Counted from the first letter of the stretch, positions 1 through 10,388 are shown. The stretch is 64,000 nt of DNA from Coriobacteriales bacterium (GCA_031277035.1 JAISLY010000022.1:1-64000); one strand, 5' to 3'. Program-made: numbers and translations. The notes: generated from the sequence alone by a model not told the origin.

Positions 1-39
1 CGGTCATCCGGGCGACAGGAAGATGCGAAGGAGCAGGAA

Positions 40-615
40 ATGAGCCTGTTCAGGTTTGAATACGAGACAAAGCTGAGCCTGGAGGAATGCGACAAGCGCC
101 TCAACACCGAGTACCTTGAGAGGAAGGAACGTGACGGCACGCAAATCTTTAGCCGTGGCCGCTACTGGGGACTCGGAATGCGTAGAACCAGAAAGGGAAC
201 GTACAAACTTGTCTCCGGCGATAACTACAACGGTTTTGTCTTCATCGCCTCTCTTTTTGATGAAGGCGACAGACGGCGCATCTCGTGTAAACACAACCCT
301 TTCAGGCTGACAGCTTGGGGGGTAATCGGCATACCCGGCGTTTTTCTCACCATCTGCGGTTTTGCTATGCTCACATCGCCTACCTATTTCGCAAGCGCAT
401 GGCTATGGTTTTCCTTTGCCCTGTTGTTTCTCACTATCTGCGGCGCAAAGGAAAGCGTCTCTCGCAGGATTGTCAACGACTACCTTGAGAAGGGGCTTGA
501 GGCACGGCCGCTTCCGCCGCAGAAGCGCAAGAAGAAAGCGCAGGGGGCAAAGGAGGCAGAAAGCCAGGGGCCATTGTCTATAGATGGGCAGGAACGTACG
601 GAGAAGCGCCCGTGA
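40..615 (+). CDS. hypothetical membrane protein (two hydrophobic segments, basic C-terminus)
   Basis: 191-aa ORF with GGAG-like RBS region just upstream; hydrophobic stretches GVIGIPGVFLTICGFAML and SAWLWFSFALLFLTICG. Confidence 0.6.
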   Translation: MSLFRFEYETKLSLEECDKRLNTEYLERKERDGTQIFSRGRYWGLGMRRTRKGTYKLVSGDNYNGFVFIASLFDEGDRRRISCKHNPFRLTAWGVIGIPGVFLTICGFAMLTSPTYFASAWLWFSFALLFLTICGAKESVSRRIVNDYLEKGLEARPLPPQKRKKKAQGAKEAESQGPLSIDGQERTEKRP

Positions 616-673
616 GCAAGCGGGCAAGGCACCTTCCTGGCTATGCCGCTTTGAGATGTGACGCTGGATGAGC

Positions 674-2176
674 TTACTGCTCGAGCGCGTCGTCTGGCTC
701 TGCAACCGCCGATTCGGGCAAAACGGGCGGCTTGGGCATCAGCAGCGAGAGGAGGACGCAAAGCAGCATGACGACAAAGAAGATAAGGTAGATGACATGG
801 ATTGCGTCGGCGAGCACCGCAACAATCTGCTCCCAGCTGACCCCTGCCTGGTAGGCCGTAAGGTCATAGAGGTTGCCCAGGTCATAGCGCGTGATGTCAG
901 CTTTCACAAAACCGCCGACGATGCTCGCGTTAAAGACGGCACCGAAGGCACTGATGCCAATCGTCTGACCAAGCGTTCGCACCAGCGAATTAAGGCCGAC
1001 CGCCGCGCCGCGCTGCTCAAAACCCACAGAATCCTGAATAATCATCGTCTGTGTGCTCACCGCGATGCCAAGGCCGATACCGAGAAAGAACAGCACAACA
1101 ATGATGAAAAGAACCGGGCTTGAGCGCGTGAAGAACAGAAGAGGCACAAGCCCAAAGAGCGTTAAGGCCGCACCGATGACGTTTACGCGCTTCCCGCCAA
1201 AGCGATGTATGAACCGACCGACTGGGATGGAGGCCAGCATCCAGGAGATGGAGATGGGCAAGACCAGCAGTCCCGCGATAAGGGGGCTAAATCCCATGAC
1301 ATTTTGCAGATAGATAGGCGTATAGACATCGATTCCCAGAAGGACCCCCATGAAGAGCAAGGCGATGACGTTGACAAAAACACTCGATTTCGTGAGCACA
1401 TCGAGTGGAACAATTGGCTCGGGCGAGCGCCGCTCAATGCGGTAGAAAACCACCAGGAGCACCAGAGAACAAAGAAGCAGCAGGCCGTTGCGAAGGGTGA
1501 AAATCGAGGAGCTGCCGTCTCCCAGCACAAAGATTGCGAGGAAGGCAAGCAGGGCGGCAGTCAGGGTGAGAATCCCGGGATAGTCGATATGGTGCGCGCG
1601 CCGATTGATTTTCTCGCTGAATGTTGTCTGCAGGATAAAAATGGTGAGCAGGCCAAAGGGGATGTTGATAAAAAATATCCAGTGCCAGGAGAGCAGATCG
1701 ATAAGCAAACCGCCGAGGAAGGGGCCAAAAAGACCCGCAATTCCCCATACCATACTGAGGGCGCCCTGTATGGTTCCTCGCTCCCTGAGAGGAAACACGT
1801 CGCCGACAATGGCCATTGGCACCACGAAGATGGCGCTTGCGCCAATACCCTGAATGGCGCGAAAGATGATGAGCATGGTCATGTTTTGTGCCAGCCCGCA
1901 CAGGGCACTGCCGACAAGAAAGATGGCGATGCCTGCCATGAGCGTCCGCTTGCGGCCATACAGGTCGCTGAGCTTACCATAGATGGGGGTCGCAACCGCC
2001 CCGGTTATCAGGTAGACAGAAAAGACATGGCTGATAAGGTCAAAGCCCTGTAGATCCTTGACGATGGTAGGGATTGCGAGAGTTACGATGGTGCCCTCGA
2101 CCGCGGCCAGAAACATTGCCAGTGACAGGGCAAGGACGAGTTTGTTCTTGGCAGCGGGAGTCATGGAGCCTGGCAT
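674..2176 (-). CDS. MFS transporter, DHA2/EmrB-QacA-like drug efflux
   Basis: 500 aa; many TM segments; AIFVVPMAIVGDVFPLRERGTIQGALSMVWGIAGLFGPFLGGLL motif typical of the DHA2 family. Confidence 0.93.
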   Translation of the reverse strand: MPGSMTPAAKNKLVLALSLAMFLAAVEGTIVTLAIPTIVKDLQGFDLISHVFSVYLITGAVATPIYGKLSDLYGRKRTLMAGIAIFLVGSALCGLAQNMTMLIIFRAIQGIGASAIFVVPMAIVGDVFPLRERGTIQGALSMVWGIAGLFGPFLGGLLIDLLSWHWIFFINIPFGLLTIFILQTTFSEKINRRAHHIDYPGILTLTAALLAFLAIFVLGDGSSSIFTLRNGLLLLCSLVLLVVFYRIERRSPEPIVPLDVLTKSSVFVNVIALLFMGVLLGIDVYTPIYLQNVMGFSPLIAGLLVLPISISWMLASIPVGRFIHRFGGKRVNVIGAALTLFGLVPLLFFTRSSPVLFIIVVLFFLGIGLGIAVSTQTMIIQDSVGFEQRGAAVGLNSLVRTLGQTIGISAFGAVFNASIVGGFVKADITRYDLGNLYDLTAYQAGVSWEQIVAVLADAIHVIYLIFFVVMLLCVLLSLLMPKPPVLPESAVAEPDDALEQ

Positions 2177-4788
2177 ATCCTCTGAATAAGAGAGACACAG
2201 CCCGGCGCGTCGGGCGCGTAGAGCGCTCCTATCTCCTGTGCCCAGCGCTCGGTAACCACCGCACCACCGACCGCCACTGCGTGATGCGCGTCGTTGGCAA
2301 AATGAGGCAGGGTGCGGTAGATAGTCGTGACCGTCTCGCGCATATTCGGCAGCGTCGTGGTCATCAGAGCTGAAAGGCAGATGACGTCGACCTGACGACT
2401 CTGTGCTTCTTCGATGATGTCTTCGACCGTGACATCAACCCCAAGATCGCTGACCACAAAGCCCTGGCTCTCAAGCAGGGCGACGCAGATGTCCTTGCCA
2501 ATCGAGTGCACATCTCCTTTGACCGTGCAGAAAAGAACCTTTCCGGCAACCGCGTCACGCTCCTGTGCCGGAAGGCACTGCCGTATCCTCTCGACTGCGA
2601 CCTTCATGGCGCCGGCGGCCATCATCATCTGCGGCAGGAAGGCTCTGCCCGCCCCAAAATCCTCACCAAGTTTTTGCAGCGTAGGCGTCAGAAGTTCCTC
2701 GACAATCCGCTCAGGTGCGGTACCTTCGGCGATAACCGCGTCGATTAACGCGGGCATCTTGCCTCGGTCGCCGCGCAGAACAGCCCGTCGCAAGGTGTCA
2801 CGTGTGGAGAACTGCGCTTCGGACTGCGAGGTTTGAGAAGGCTTTGCGGCCCCTCCCGCACCTTGCGCCACCGCTACTGCGCCCGCTGCTGCGCCCGCTG
2901 CTGTCTGCGCCTCTTCGCCTGGCGAATCCAGGTCGCCGATAGCTTCGGCGAGAGAGGCGGCAAGGGTCTCGCGCCAGGCAGCAAGAGCCGCGTCTGCCGC
3001 GGCACGCGCGCCCGTCGTCGCGCCAAGCGCCCCCGCCTCCACAGCCCCTGCCGCCCCCGCGCCCACGCCAGCCGCCCCCGCGCCCACGCCAGCCGCCCCA
3101 CGTTCGCTCTCGCGCGAAGCAAGAGCCTCACGCAGCGCGTCGTCATTCGGGTTCGCGATGGCGGCGCTCAGGCCAACGGAGGTCGCGGCGCGCGCAAAGG
3201 CGGCGTTGAGCTTTGAGCGGTTGGGCAGGCCGTGACTGACGTTTGAGACGCCCAGCACGCTGTAAAGCCCCTGGTCGCTGAGGGCCCGGAGGGCATCAAG
3301 CGTGACCGTGGGGGCCTCAGGGTCGCTGGCAGCGGTCATGGTCAGAACGTCAAAGAGGAGGTCACAGTCGCGCAGACCGTACTCGGCGGCGCGCTCGCGT
3401 ATCCGCAGGGCAATCGCCATGCGCTCTTCGACGGTCTTGGGAATACCGTTCTCATCAAGCGTCAGGGCCACAACGGCTGCCCCATAGCGTTGCGCGAGCG
3501 GCAGGACGGTGGCAAGACTCTGTTCCTCGCCGTTCACCGAATTGATAAGGGCACGCCCCGGATATATCCTGAGTGCCGCCTCGAGGGCCAGAGCATCGGT
3601 CGTATCCAGCGAGAGGGGAGCGTCTGCGACGGCAAAGAGCGCACTCGTTGCCCTGGGAAGCATATCGAGCTGATCGACAAGGGGAGAGCCAACGTTCACA
3701 TCGATCAGCGCGGCCCCCTTTGCCTGCTGGTCCGTCGCGAGGGCAAGAAGTTCGGAGAGTTCTCCCTCCTCAAGTTCCCTGGTCAACACCGCCTTGCCGG
3801 TTGGATTAATCCGCTCACCGATCAGGCAGACGGGTTCGTCTTGCCCGAGGATTCGCAGTGCACGGGGGGAGGCAAGGACGAGCTTTCCCGAGAACGGACT
3901 TGCGGGCCGCGCGACCACATCCGTATCGCCGACACAGGCGTAAAGGGCCCCCGTAAAAGTGGGAGTCGAACCACAGCAGGAACCGATGAACTGAACGCCG
4001 GCCGCTCTGAGGTCACAGGCAATGGCCGCCATTTCATCGGCAGTCCCGGGAAAGACCGTCTCACCCCGGCTGTCCAGGTGGGGGATGCCCGCGTTTGGCT
4101 GCACGATGAGAGGCAGCGAGGTTGCGGTGAGCATGCGTCTGGCAAGAGGAAGCAGCTCCTTGGGGCCCAGTCCGCAGTTCATGCCAACGACGCTGGCTCC
4201 ACAGGCCTCAAGGATTACGGCCGCGACTTCCGGCGGGGTACCGGAGAGCTCCATACGTCCGCTTCGATCAAAGGTACAGGAAACAAAGACGGGCAGATCG
4301 GAGACTGAGCGCACCGCCAGAAGGGCGCATCGTGCGTCAGCAATATCGGCCATGGTCTCAATCAGAAAGGCGTCGGGGCCCTCCTGTGCCAGCGCACGCG
4401 CCTGCTCCGCATACAGCTCAAAAACCTCATCGAAAGAAGCGCTTCCCAGAGGCTCCAGCAGCAGGCCGCAGGGCCCAATATCCGCAAGGACGTGTTGGGG
4501 GCGCAGCGCACGTGCGATACGTACGGCTGCGCGGTTCAGCTCCTCGACACGCTCGGCAAGGCCATACTCGGCCAATTTGATTCGGGTACCCCCAAAGGAG
4601 TTCGTCGTCAGTACCTGGGCACCGGCCGTCAGGTAACGCTGATGTATGCCAGCGATGAGCTCGGGGTCAAGGACGTTGAGAAGCATGCCGCATTCATCGA
4701 CAGGCACCCCTTCGCGCTGGAGCATGGTGCCAAAGGCGCCGTCGAGGATGATGACATCCTTATGGAACCGGAGTTGTATGTCGGGCAT
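2161..4788 (-). CDS. cobalamin-dependent methionine synthase-like protein (homocysteine S-methyltransferase + pterin-binding + B12-binding domains, no reactivation domain)
   Basis: ILDGAFGTMLQ, GxNC and GSCCGSTP Zn-binding motifs; GERINPTGK pterin-binding start; DVHSIGKDI (DxHxxG) B12 motif; start chosen at MPDIQLRF. ORF track extends to 4965. Confidence 0.9.
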   Translation of the reverse strand: MPDIQLRFHKDVIILDGAFGTMLQREGVPVDECGMLLNVLDPELIAGIHQRYLTAGAQVLTTNSFGGTRIKLAEYGLAERVEELNRAAVRIARALRPQHVLADIGPCGLLLEPLGSASFDEVFELYAEQARALAQEGPDAFLIETMADIADARCALLAVRSVSDLPVFVSCTFDRSGRMELSGTPPEVAAVILEACGASVVGMNCGLGPKELLPLARRMLTATSLPLIVQPNAGIPHLDSRGETVFPGTADEMAAIACDLRAAGVQFIGSCCGSTPTFTGALYACVGDTDVVARPASPFSGKLVLASPRALRILGQDEPVCLIGERINPTGKAVLTRELEEGELSELLALATDQQAKGAALIDVNVGSPLVDQLDMLPRATSALFAVADAPLSLDTTDALALEAALRIYPGRALINSVNGEEQSLATVLPLAQRYGAAVVALTLDENGIPKTVEERMAIALRIRERAAEYGLRDCDLLFDVLTMTAASDPEAPTVTLDALRALSDQGLYSVLGVSNVSHGLPNRSKLNAAFARAATSVGLSAAIANPNDDALREALASRESERGAAGVGAGAAGVGAGAAGAVEAGALGATTGARAAADAALAAWRETLAASLAEAIGDLDSPGEEAQTAAGAAAGAVAVAQGAGGAAKPSQTSQSEAQFSTRDTLRRAVLRGDRGKMPALIDAVIAEGTAPERIVEELLTPTLQKLGEDFGAGRAFLPQMMMAAGAMKVAVERIRQCLPAQERDAVAGKVLFCTVKGDVHSIGKDICVALLESQGFVVSDLGVDVTVEDIIEEAQSRQVDVICLSALMTTTLPNMRETVTTIYRTLPHFANDAHHAVAVGGAVVTERWAQEIGALYAPDAPGCVSLIQRICQAP

Positions 4789-4966
4789 TTCGCACGCTCC
4801 CTGTGCCTCTCGTCTGTCAGCCTTGCACACCGCGCCAGACATCCGTCGCTTGGTTTCGTCGCCTGGATTCAGGGTACCACAGGACATCAATGGTATAATG
4901 TGCGACTCCAGCAGTATTCCCTGAGAAGTGCCCGTCAGTGCTGCGGGCAGGCGCGGAGGTTGCACG

Positions 4967-5323
4967 ATGTCACAGGAAGCGTATATCCCCGTTCCCGGGA
5001 CCCTGAATATCGCCGATGAGGTAATCTCCGACCTCGCGGGTTACGCAGCTCTCGAAAGCTACGGCGTCGTCGGCATGACCGCTCCAAACGTCACCGACGG
5101 CATAGTCAAGCTCTTGCCCACCCGTCGTCTGCGGCGCGGGATTCTCGTCGATTTTACCGAGGAGGGCGCCCTGATTGATCTGTTCGTTGTCATTGAGGAT
5201 GGCACGAATCTTTCCGTCGTCTCCCGCAACCTCGCGGACAGCATCCGCTATGTGCTGACGCACTACGCGCAGATTGTGGTCGCGGATGTGCGCGTGCACG
5301 TCCAGGGCATCCACGTATCCTAG
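4967..5323 (+). CDS. Asp23/Gls24 family envelope stress response protein
   Basis: Small Gls24-like protein immediately upstream of a DAK2/FakA-like gene, a typical arrangement; GGAGG RBS upstream of ATG 4967. Confidence 0.85.
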   Translation: MSQEAYIPVPGTLNIADEVISDLAGYAALESYGVVGMTAPNVTDGIVKLLPTRRLRRGILVDFTEEGALIDLFVVIEDGTNLSVVSRNLADSIRYVLTHYAQIVVADVRVHVQGIHVS

Positions 5324-5380
5324 GATATTCACGCATCCGTATTCACGCATCCCCGGGCAGAACAGGACAGGATCTCTTTC

Positions 5381-7264
5381 ATGAGCAGAGCGCAGATCAA
5401 GACCTCAGGCGAGACGGGCGGCACCGCGGCAGATGAGAGGCCAGGCGGTGGGCCTGCCGAGACGGGCGGCACGACGCCTGCCAAGACGGGCGGCACCTCG
5501 GGGCGCGGCGCAACGAGTGCGCCTGGCACCGCGGGCACCGCGGGCACCTCGGGGCGCGGCGCAACGGGTGCGCCTGGCACCGCGGGCAGCAGCGCAACGG
5601 ACGTCACGACGGGCGGCACGGCCAGCGACTTCATCCCCCACATCGCAGCCGCCGTTCAGGCGCTCGCGGCGCGCAAAGAGGACATCAACCGCCTGAATGT
5701 CTTTCCGGTGCCCGACGGCGATACCGGTACGAATATGGTGCTCACGATGGAAAGCGTCATGAACGAGCTTTCCGCTCTGCCTTTGACCGCGAGCCTGGCA
5801 GACATCCGTAAAGCGGTCACGCACGGCTCTCTGATGGGCGCACGCGGCAACTCCGGCGTTATTACCTCACAGATACTCAGGGGCCTTTGCGATGGCCTTG
5901 CCCAGGCGACACGCTTTGACACACAGACGGTTGCCCGGGCCCTGGCACGGGCGGTGGAAGTCGCCTTTGGGGCGGTGCGCAAACCGGTCGAGGGAACCAT
6001 CCTCACGGTTTTGCGCGATGTGGCGGATAAGGCGCACGAGGTCGCCGACGAGGACCTGATGCTCGCTGAAGCACTGCGAGCCCTCTCGTTGGAAGCCTTC
6101 GATTCGGTCAATCGGACGCCCGATTTGCTTGCGGTACTCAGGGAGAACAATGTTGTCGACGCCGGCGGCTACGGCTTTGCCCTGTTGATAGAGGGTTTTG
6201 TTGCCTCGGTTGTCGGCGAGATGCCCGATGTGCCCGCGGTCGAGTGGGTGGGGCTTTCGCAGCCCAGGGTTGCAATCGAGCAGATTAACGACTGGGAGGG
6301 GAGCAGCTATCTGTACTGCACCGAGTTTCTGCTCAACAGCCCCGCGCTTGACATCGAGCAGACCCAGACATTCCTCGCCGGCATAGGCGACTGCGACCTG
6401 CTCGTTGGAACACACCCTGACTTCAAGGTGCATGTGCACACCGACGACCCCGGTGCGGTGCTCAGTTATATGACCGGCTTTGGCCAGGTAGCCGAGGTGC
6501 ACATTCACAACATGCGGCTTCAGAGCGCCGACCGTCTTGAGGGCCTGGAGGGGCTGCGCAGAGGGGAGACCGGCAATGTCGCCTCGCCCGATTCGCAGGA
6601 CGCGCTGAGCCCTCTGGCCTATATCGCAGTGGCATCGGGCGCAGGAGTTGAGAAGATATTGAGGTCGCTTGGCGTGAATTATGTCGTCAACGGCGGACAG
6701 ACCATGAACCCCTCAACGCAGGACCTGCTGGAGGCCATCGAGGCCGTCCGGGCGCCGAATGTTATCCTCTTTCCCAACAACAAGAACATCATTCTCGCGG
6801 CAAACGCCGCCGCCCAGGTGAGCGAGAAGGCCGTTGAGGTGGTTCCCACCAAAAGCGTCCCGGAGTCTTTCTCGGCCCTCTTTGTCGCCGACATCGAAGC
6901 TTCGCTTGAAGAAAACGCAGCTGCAATGCGCCAGGCCATCGAATCGGTGCGCTTCGGCGAGGTGACCCATGCGATTAAAGACGCGAAGTCGGCGCAGGGC
7001 AAACCGATTTACGCGGGCGATGTCATAGGTATCGCCGATGACAGCATCGAGGTCGTCGGCAACGAGCTTGCCGCGGTTGCCGTCGAGCTCGCGGGAATCA
7101 TCGCCACAGAGGCAGACACGCTGACCATTTTGGCGGGCGAGGAGCTTGACGACGCGGGCTTTGAGGCGATTATCGAGCAGATAGCCGAGACCTACCCCGA
7201 CTTGGAGATAGACGCTCATCGCGGAGATCAGCCGCTGTATCCGCTGGTCATGGCTGCGGAATGA
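5381..7264 (+). CDS. DAK2 domain fatty acid kinase-like protein (FakA/YloV family)
   Basis: NVFPVPDGDTGTNM and HGSLMGARGNSGVITSQILRG motifs; Gly/Thr/Ala-rich N-terminal extension. Confidence 0.9.
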   Translation: MSRAQIKTSGETGGTAADERPGGGPAETGGTTPAKTGGTSGRGATSAPGTAGTAGTSGRGATGAPGTAGSSATDVTTGGTASDFIPHIAAAVQALAARKEDINRLNVFPVPDGDTGTNMVLTMESVMNELSALPLTASLADIRKAVTHGSLMGARGNSGVITSQILRGLCDGLAQATRFDTQTVARALARAVEVAFGAVRKPVEGTILTVLRDVADKAHEVADEDLMLAEALRALSLEAFDSVNRTPDLLAVLRENNVVDAGGYGFALLIEGFVASVVGEMPDVPAVEWVGLSQPRVAIEQINDWEGSSYLYCTEFLLNSPALDIEQTQTFLAGIGDCDLLVGTHPDFKVHVHTDDPGAVLSYMTGFGQVAEVHIHNMRLQSADRLEGLEGLRRGETGNVASPDSQDALSPLAYIAVASGAGVEKILRSLGVNYVVNGGQTMNPSTQDLLEAIEAVRAPNVILFPNNKNIILAANAAAQVSEKAVEVVPTKSVPESFSALFVADIEASLEENAAAMRQAIESVRFGEVTHAIKDAKSAQGKPIYAGDVIGIADDSIEVVGNELAAVAVELAGIIATEADTLTILAGEELDDAGFEAIIEQIAETYPDLEIDAHRGDQPLYPLVMAAE

Positions 7265-7268
7265 GAAC

Positions 7269-9527
7269 TTGGACCGTCTGGAGCAGACCCTCTTTCTCGA
7301 TACGGGCATACATGCCCTCCGTTTTGCGCAGGGCGTGCGCGCAAGGGGTCTTGAACGGCTGGGCATTACAAGTGTTCGCGACCTGCTCACGCACTTTCCG
7401 ACGCGCTACAACGATTTTTCCCAGGTCATACCCATTCGTTCACTGAAGATGGGCGAGCGCCTCAGCGTCATGGGCACCGTTGACGAAGTGAAGATAAAGC
7501 GCCCGCGCCGCCGCCTGAGCATCATCGAGGTCTCCCTTCTTGATGCGAGCGGCGCGCTGATTGCCACCTGGTTTAATCAGCCCTGGCTCGCAAAGACCCT
7601 CAAGAAGGGCATGCGGCTCATGCTGCTGGGCAAGGCGGAGCACAGCTACGGCTATTGGCGGATGTCCTCTCCACTCATATCCCCTGTCACCGACGAACAG
7701 GACGACGGCACAATCCATCCCGTGTACCGGGCAAACTCCGACATCACGAGCGCCTGGATTGCCCGATTGGTCACCGAATGCCTCACCACCGCGCCCGCGC
7801 CGCTCGACCCCCTGCCGCCCGCGCTTCGTGCCGCCCAAGGCTTTATGTCACGGCAGTTTGCCCTCAGGGCCATCCACCGCCCTCTCGATGAGGCGCAGCG
7901 CGCCCAGGCGCATCGCCGTCTCGCCTTTGAGGAGGTCTACCTTCTGCAGCTTTTCATGATGCGACGCCGCAACCGTAAGGCCCTCTGTGCCAAGCCGTTT
8001 GTCCACCGAACGGACGGCCCGGCACAACGTGCCCTGCGGCAGACCCTGCCCTTTACCTTAACCGACGACCAGACAAACGCGATTTTGGAGATAAACGCGG
8101 ACCTGTCTGCAGAAAAGCGCATGAATCGCCTCCTGCTCGGAGACGTTGGCTCCGGCAAGACCATCGTCGCGGCCTTTGCGCTTGCCGCAGCGCACGACAG
8201 CGGTGCCCAGGCTGCCATGATGGCACCGACCGAGGTTCTTGCCGAGCAGTACGCCCAGGGGCTCGGGCCAATTCTCGATGCCATCGGTGTGCCCTGGGCC
8301 CTGTTGACCTCCCAAACGCCACCCGCCGAGCGCAGCAGCCTGCTCGAAGCGCTTGCGACCGGCCGCCTCAGTGTGCTTTTTGGCACCCATGCCCTGATTG
8401 AGCCCGATGTGCATTTTGCGAATCTGAGCCTGGTCATCATCGACGAGCAGCATCGCTTTGGCGTCGCGCAACGCACGGCCCTGCGCGATAAGGGGCCCGC
8501 AAGCGACTTTCTCGCAATGACCGCCACGCCCATACCGCGCTCCCTTGCCCTGACCATCTATGGCGATATGGAAGCCTCCTTTATCCGCACCCGGCCAAAC
8601 GAGGAGGCCCGAAGGCTGACCAACATCCTTCCGCGCAGCGGTGTGTACCTCGCCTACGAGGCAATTCGGAAGGCTCTGGAGCGCGGTGAGCAGGCCTACA
8701 TCATCTGCCCGTTGATTACGAATGCCAAACACGCGACGGATGCCCGTGAGGCACGCGAAGCGGGGGAGGGCGCTGCGGGGGCGGCGGCGGGCGCGGAGGG
8801 AGGGCGCGAAGCGGGGGCTGGGGCGGCGGAGGGCGCAGAAGGCGCAGAAGCAGCAGAAGGGGCAGAAGGGGCGGAGGACGAGCAGCTGCCTCTGCTCACC
8901 GAGTTTTCAGACCTGGGCGATGGGCCCCATATCAAGGCAGCTGAGGAGGAGCTGGCCTTTTTGCGGGCGAAGGTCTTTCCCGAGCGGCGCATTGAGCTGA
9001 TGACCAGCCGCCTGCCGGCTGCGGTAAAGCGCGCGACCATGAATGCCTTTCGTCGCGGCGACGTTGACATCCTGGTCTCAACAACCGTCGTCGAGGTTGG
9101 CATCGACGTACCCAACGCGACGGTAATGCTCATCCAGGATGCGGACCGCTTTGGCCTCTCGCAGCTGCATCAGCTGCGTGGCCGGGTTGGCAGAGGCAAG
9201 AAGGATGCCGAGATATTCCTCGTCGCAGGCTCGCTGAGCGATGAGGCCCGCGTGCGCCTGGAGGCGATGGAGCGCACCGATGATGGCTTTGAGCTTGCGG
9301 AATATGACCTCAGACTGCGCAAGGAAGGCGACATTCTCGGAAGCCGTCAGCACGGCCTTGGCCATCTGCGGCTGGTAAATGTCGTGCGCGACGCCGAACT
9401 GATTACCATCGCCCATCGTGAGGCAACCGAACTGCTCAGCACCGACCCCCTGCTCGAGCAGGAATCACACTGCCATCTTGCCTGGGAACTCGAGCAGCTC
9501 TTTTCCCGTGATGAGGAGCTGCTATGA
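7269..9527 (+). CDS. recG: ATP-dependent DNA helicase RecG
   Basis: LLGDVGSGKTIVA, DEQHRFGV, MTATPIPRSLALT and QLRGRVGRG motifs; TTG start overlapping the preceding gene region. Confidence 0.95.
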   Translation: MDRLEQTLFLDTGIHALRFAQGVRARGLERLGITSVRDLLTHFPTRYNDFSQVIPIRSLKMGERLSVMGTVDEVKIKRPRRRLSIIEVSLLDASGALIATWFNQPWLAKTLKKGMRLMLLGKAEHSYGYWRMSSPLISPVTDEQDDGTIHPVYRANSDITSAWIARLVTECLTTAPAPLDPLPPALRAAQGFMSRQFALRAIHRPLDEAQRAQAHRRLAFEEVYLLQLFMMRRRNRKALCAKPFVHRTDGPAQRALRQTLPFTLTDDQTNAILEINADLSAEKRMNRLLLGDVGSGKTIVAAFALAAAHDSGAQAAMMAPTEVLAEQYAQGLGPILDAIGVPWALLTSQTPPAERSSLLEALATGRLSVLFGTHALIEPDVHFANLSLVIIDEQHRFGVAQRTALRDKGPASDFLAMTATPIPRSLALTIYGDMEASFIRTRPNEEARRLTNILPRSGVYLAYEAIRKALERGEQAYIICPLITNAKHATDAREAREAGEGAAGAAAGAEGGREAGAGAAEGAEGAEAAEGAEGAEDEQLPLLTEFSDLGDGPHIKAAEEELAFLRAKVFPERRIELMTSRLPAAVKRATMNAFRRGDVDILVSTTVVEVGIDVPNATVMLIQDADRFGLSQLHQLRGRVGRGKKDAEIFLVAGSLSDEARVRLEAMERTDDGFELAEYDLRLRKEGDILGSRQHGLGHLRLVNVVRDAELITIAHREATELLSTDPLLEQESHCHLAWELEQLFSRDEELL

Positions 9528-10090
9528 GGGTGATTGGAGGCAGCTTTCGTGGACGACGCCTGACAACAGCTGTCGGCACAGGCACCCGTCCGACAACAGA
9601 CCGCGTCCGCGAGGCCTGGGCAAGCAGCGTCTCTTCGCTTGCGGCGGAGGGTTTTGAGAACATGCGCGTCCTCGATGCCTTCGCGGGAAGCGGCGCTCTG
9701 GGCATCGAGGCGCTCTCACGTGGTGCCGCCTTCTGCGCCTTTGTCGATTCAAGCCGGCGGGCCCTTCTGACGCTTCGTGAGAACCTCAGCGCTCTGAAGC
9801 TGGACAGCTCACGCGCCGTTGTCCTCGGGCGTGATGTCTTTGCCCCGTCGACGCCAAGGCTCCTTGCAGCGCACGGCCCCTACGACCTTGTGATTCTCGA
9901 CCCTCCCTATGCCCTGGACCAAAGCCTTCTTGAGCTGCTGCTTCAGAGGCTGATACAGCTTTGCGCCGTGCGCAGCAACACGCTCATTACCTACGAACGG
10001 GGTAACGACGCGGCGGTGCCTCTGAGCCTTGAGATGCTATCCTGCAGGGAGTACGGCACAACACGGCTTGACTACTATATCTGCCGCTGA
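9524..10090 (+). CDS. rsmD: 16S rRNA (guanine966-N2)-methyltransferase RsmD
   Basis: MRVIGGSFRGRRL start, FAGSGALGIEALSRGA and DPPY motifs; ATGA overlap with recG. Confidence 0.95.
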   Translation: MRVIGGSFRGRRLTTAVGTGTRPTTDRVREAWASSVSSLAAEGFENMRVLDAFAGSGALGIEALSRGAAFCAFVDSSRRALLTLRENLSALKLDSSRAVVLGRDVFAPSTPRLLAAHGPYDLVILDPPYALDQSLLELLLQRLIQLCAVRSNTLITYERGNDAAVPLSLEMLSCREYGTTRLDYYICR

Positions 10091-10290
10091 GGGCTGAGGA
10101 GCAGGGGGGCGCGCAATCTGCTACAATCGTATGTGGCATGCCACCTGATGCCTGAGAAGCGAGGGGATGCGATTCATGCAAAACGCGCATAAGACTGCAC
10201 GTCCGGCCCCGGCCACACCCGCCACACCTTTGCGCATGCAAACCGTGTGCGCTGCCTTTGCTGCGCCACTCTCCGGCGCTTCCTGCTGCA
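10091..10290 (+). repeat. copy 1 of a ~200-bp leader module (promoter-like TACAAT plus short ORF), repeated at 13351-13555
   Basis: Shared sequence ctgaggagcaggg[g/a]ggcgcgcaatctgctacaatcgtat...gcatgccacctgatgcctgagaagcgagggga... Confidence 0.9.
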
Positions 10291-10352
10291 AAAAATGGGG
10301 GGGGGGGGGGCTTTTAGCTCCAGCTGAGACAATCCTGAATATGCCTTTTTGA
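10167..10352 (+). other. putative leader ORF (61 aa) containing the poly-G tract and ending at the terminator stem
   Basis: MRFMQNAHKTARPAPATPATPLRMQTVCAAFAAPLSGASCCKKWGGGGLLAPAETILNMPF; reading frame conserved in the second copy at 13434. Confidence 0.5.
10297..10310. repeat. 14-bp homopolymeric G tract
   Basis: aaaaaatGGGGGGGGGGGGGGctttt. Confidence 0.95.
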
Positions 10353-10388
10353 GCAACCGATGCCTTTGGCGCGTCGGTTGCTTTTTTT
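10352..10388 (+). terminator. rho-independent terminator / possible attenuator upstream of the CAP-domain gene
   Basis: 9-bp stem AGCAACCGA/TCGGTTGCT followed by TTTTTTT. Confidence 0.85.
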
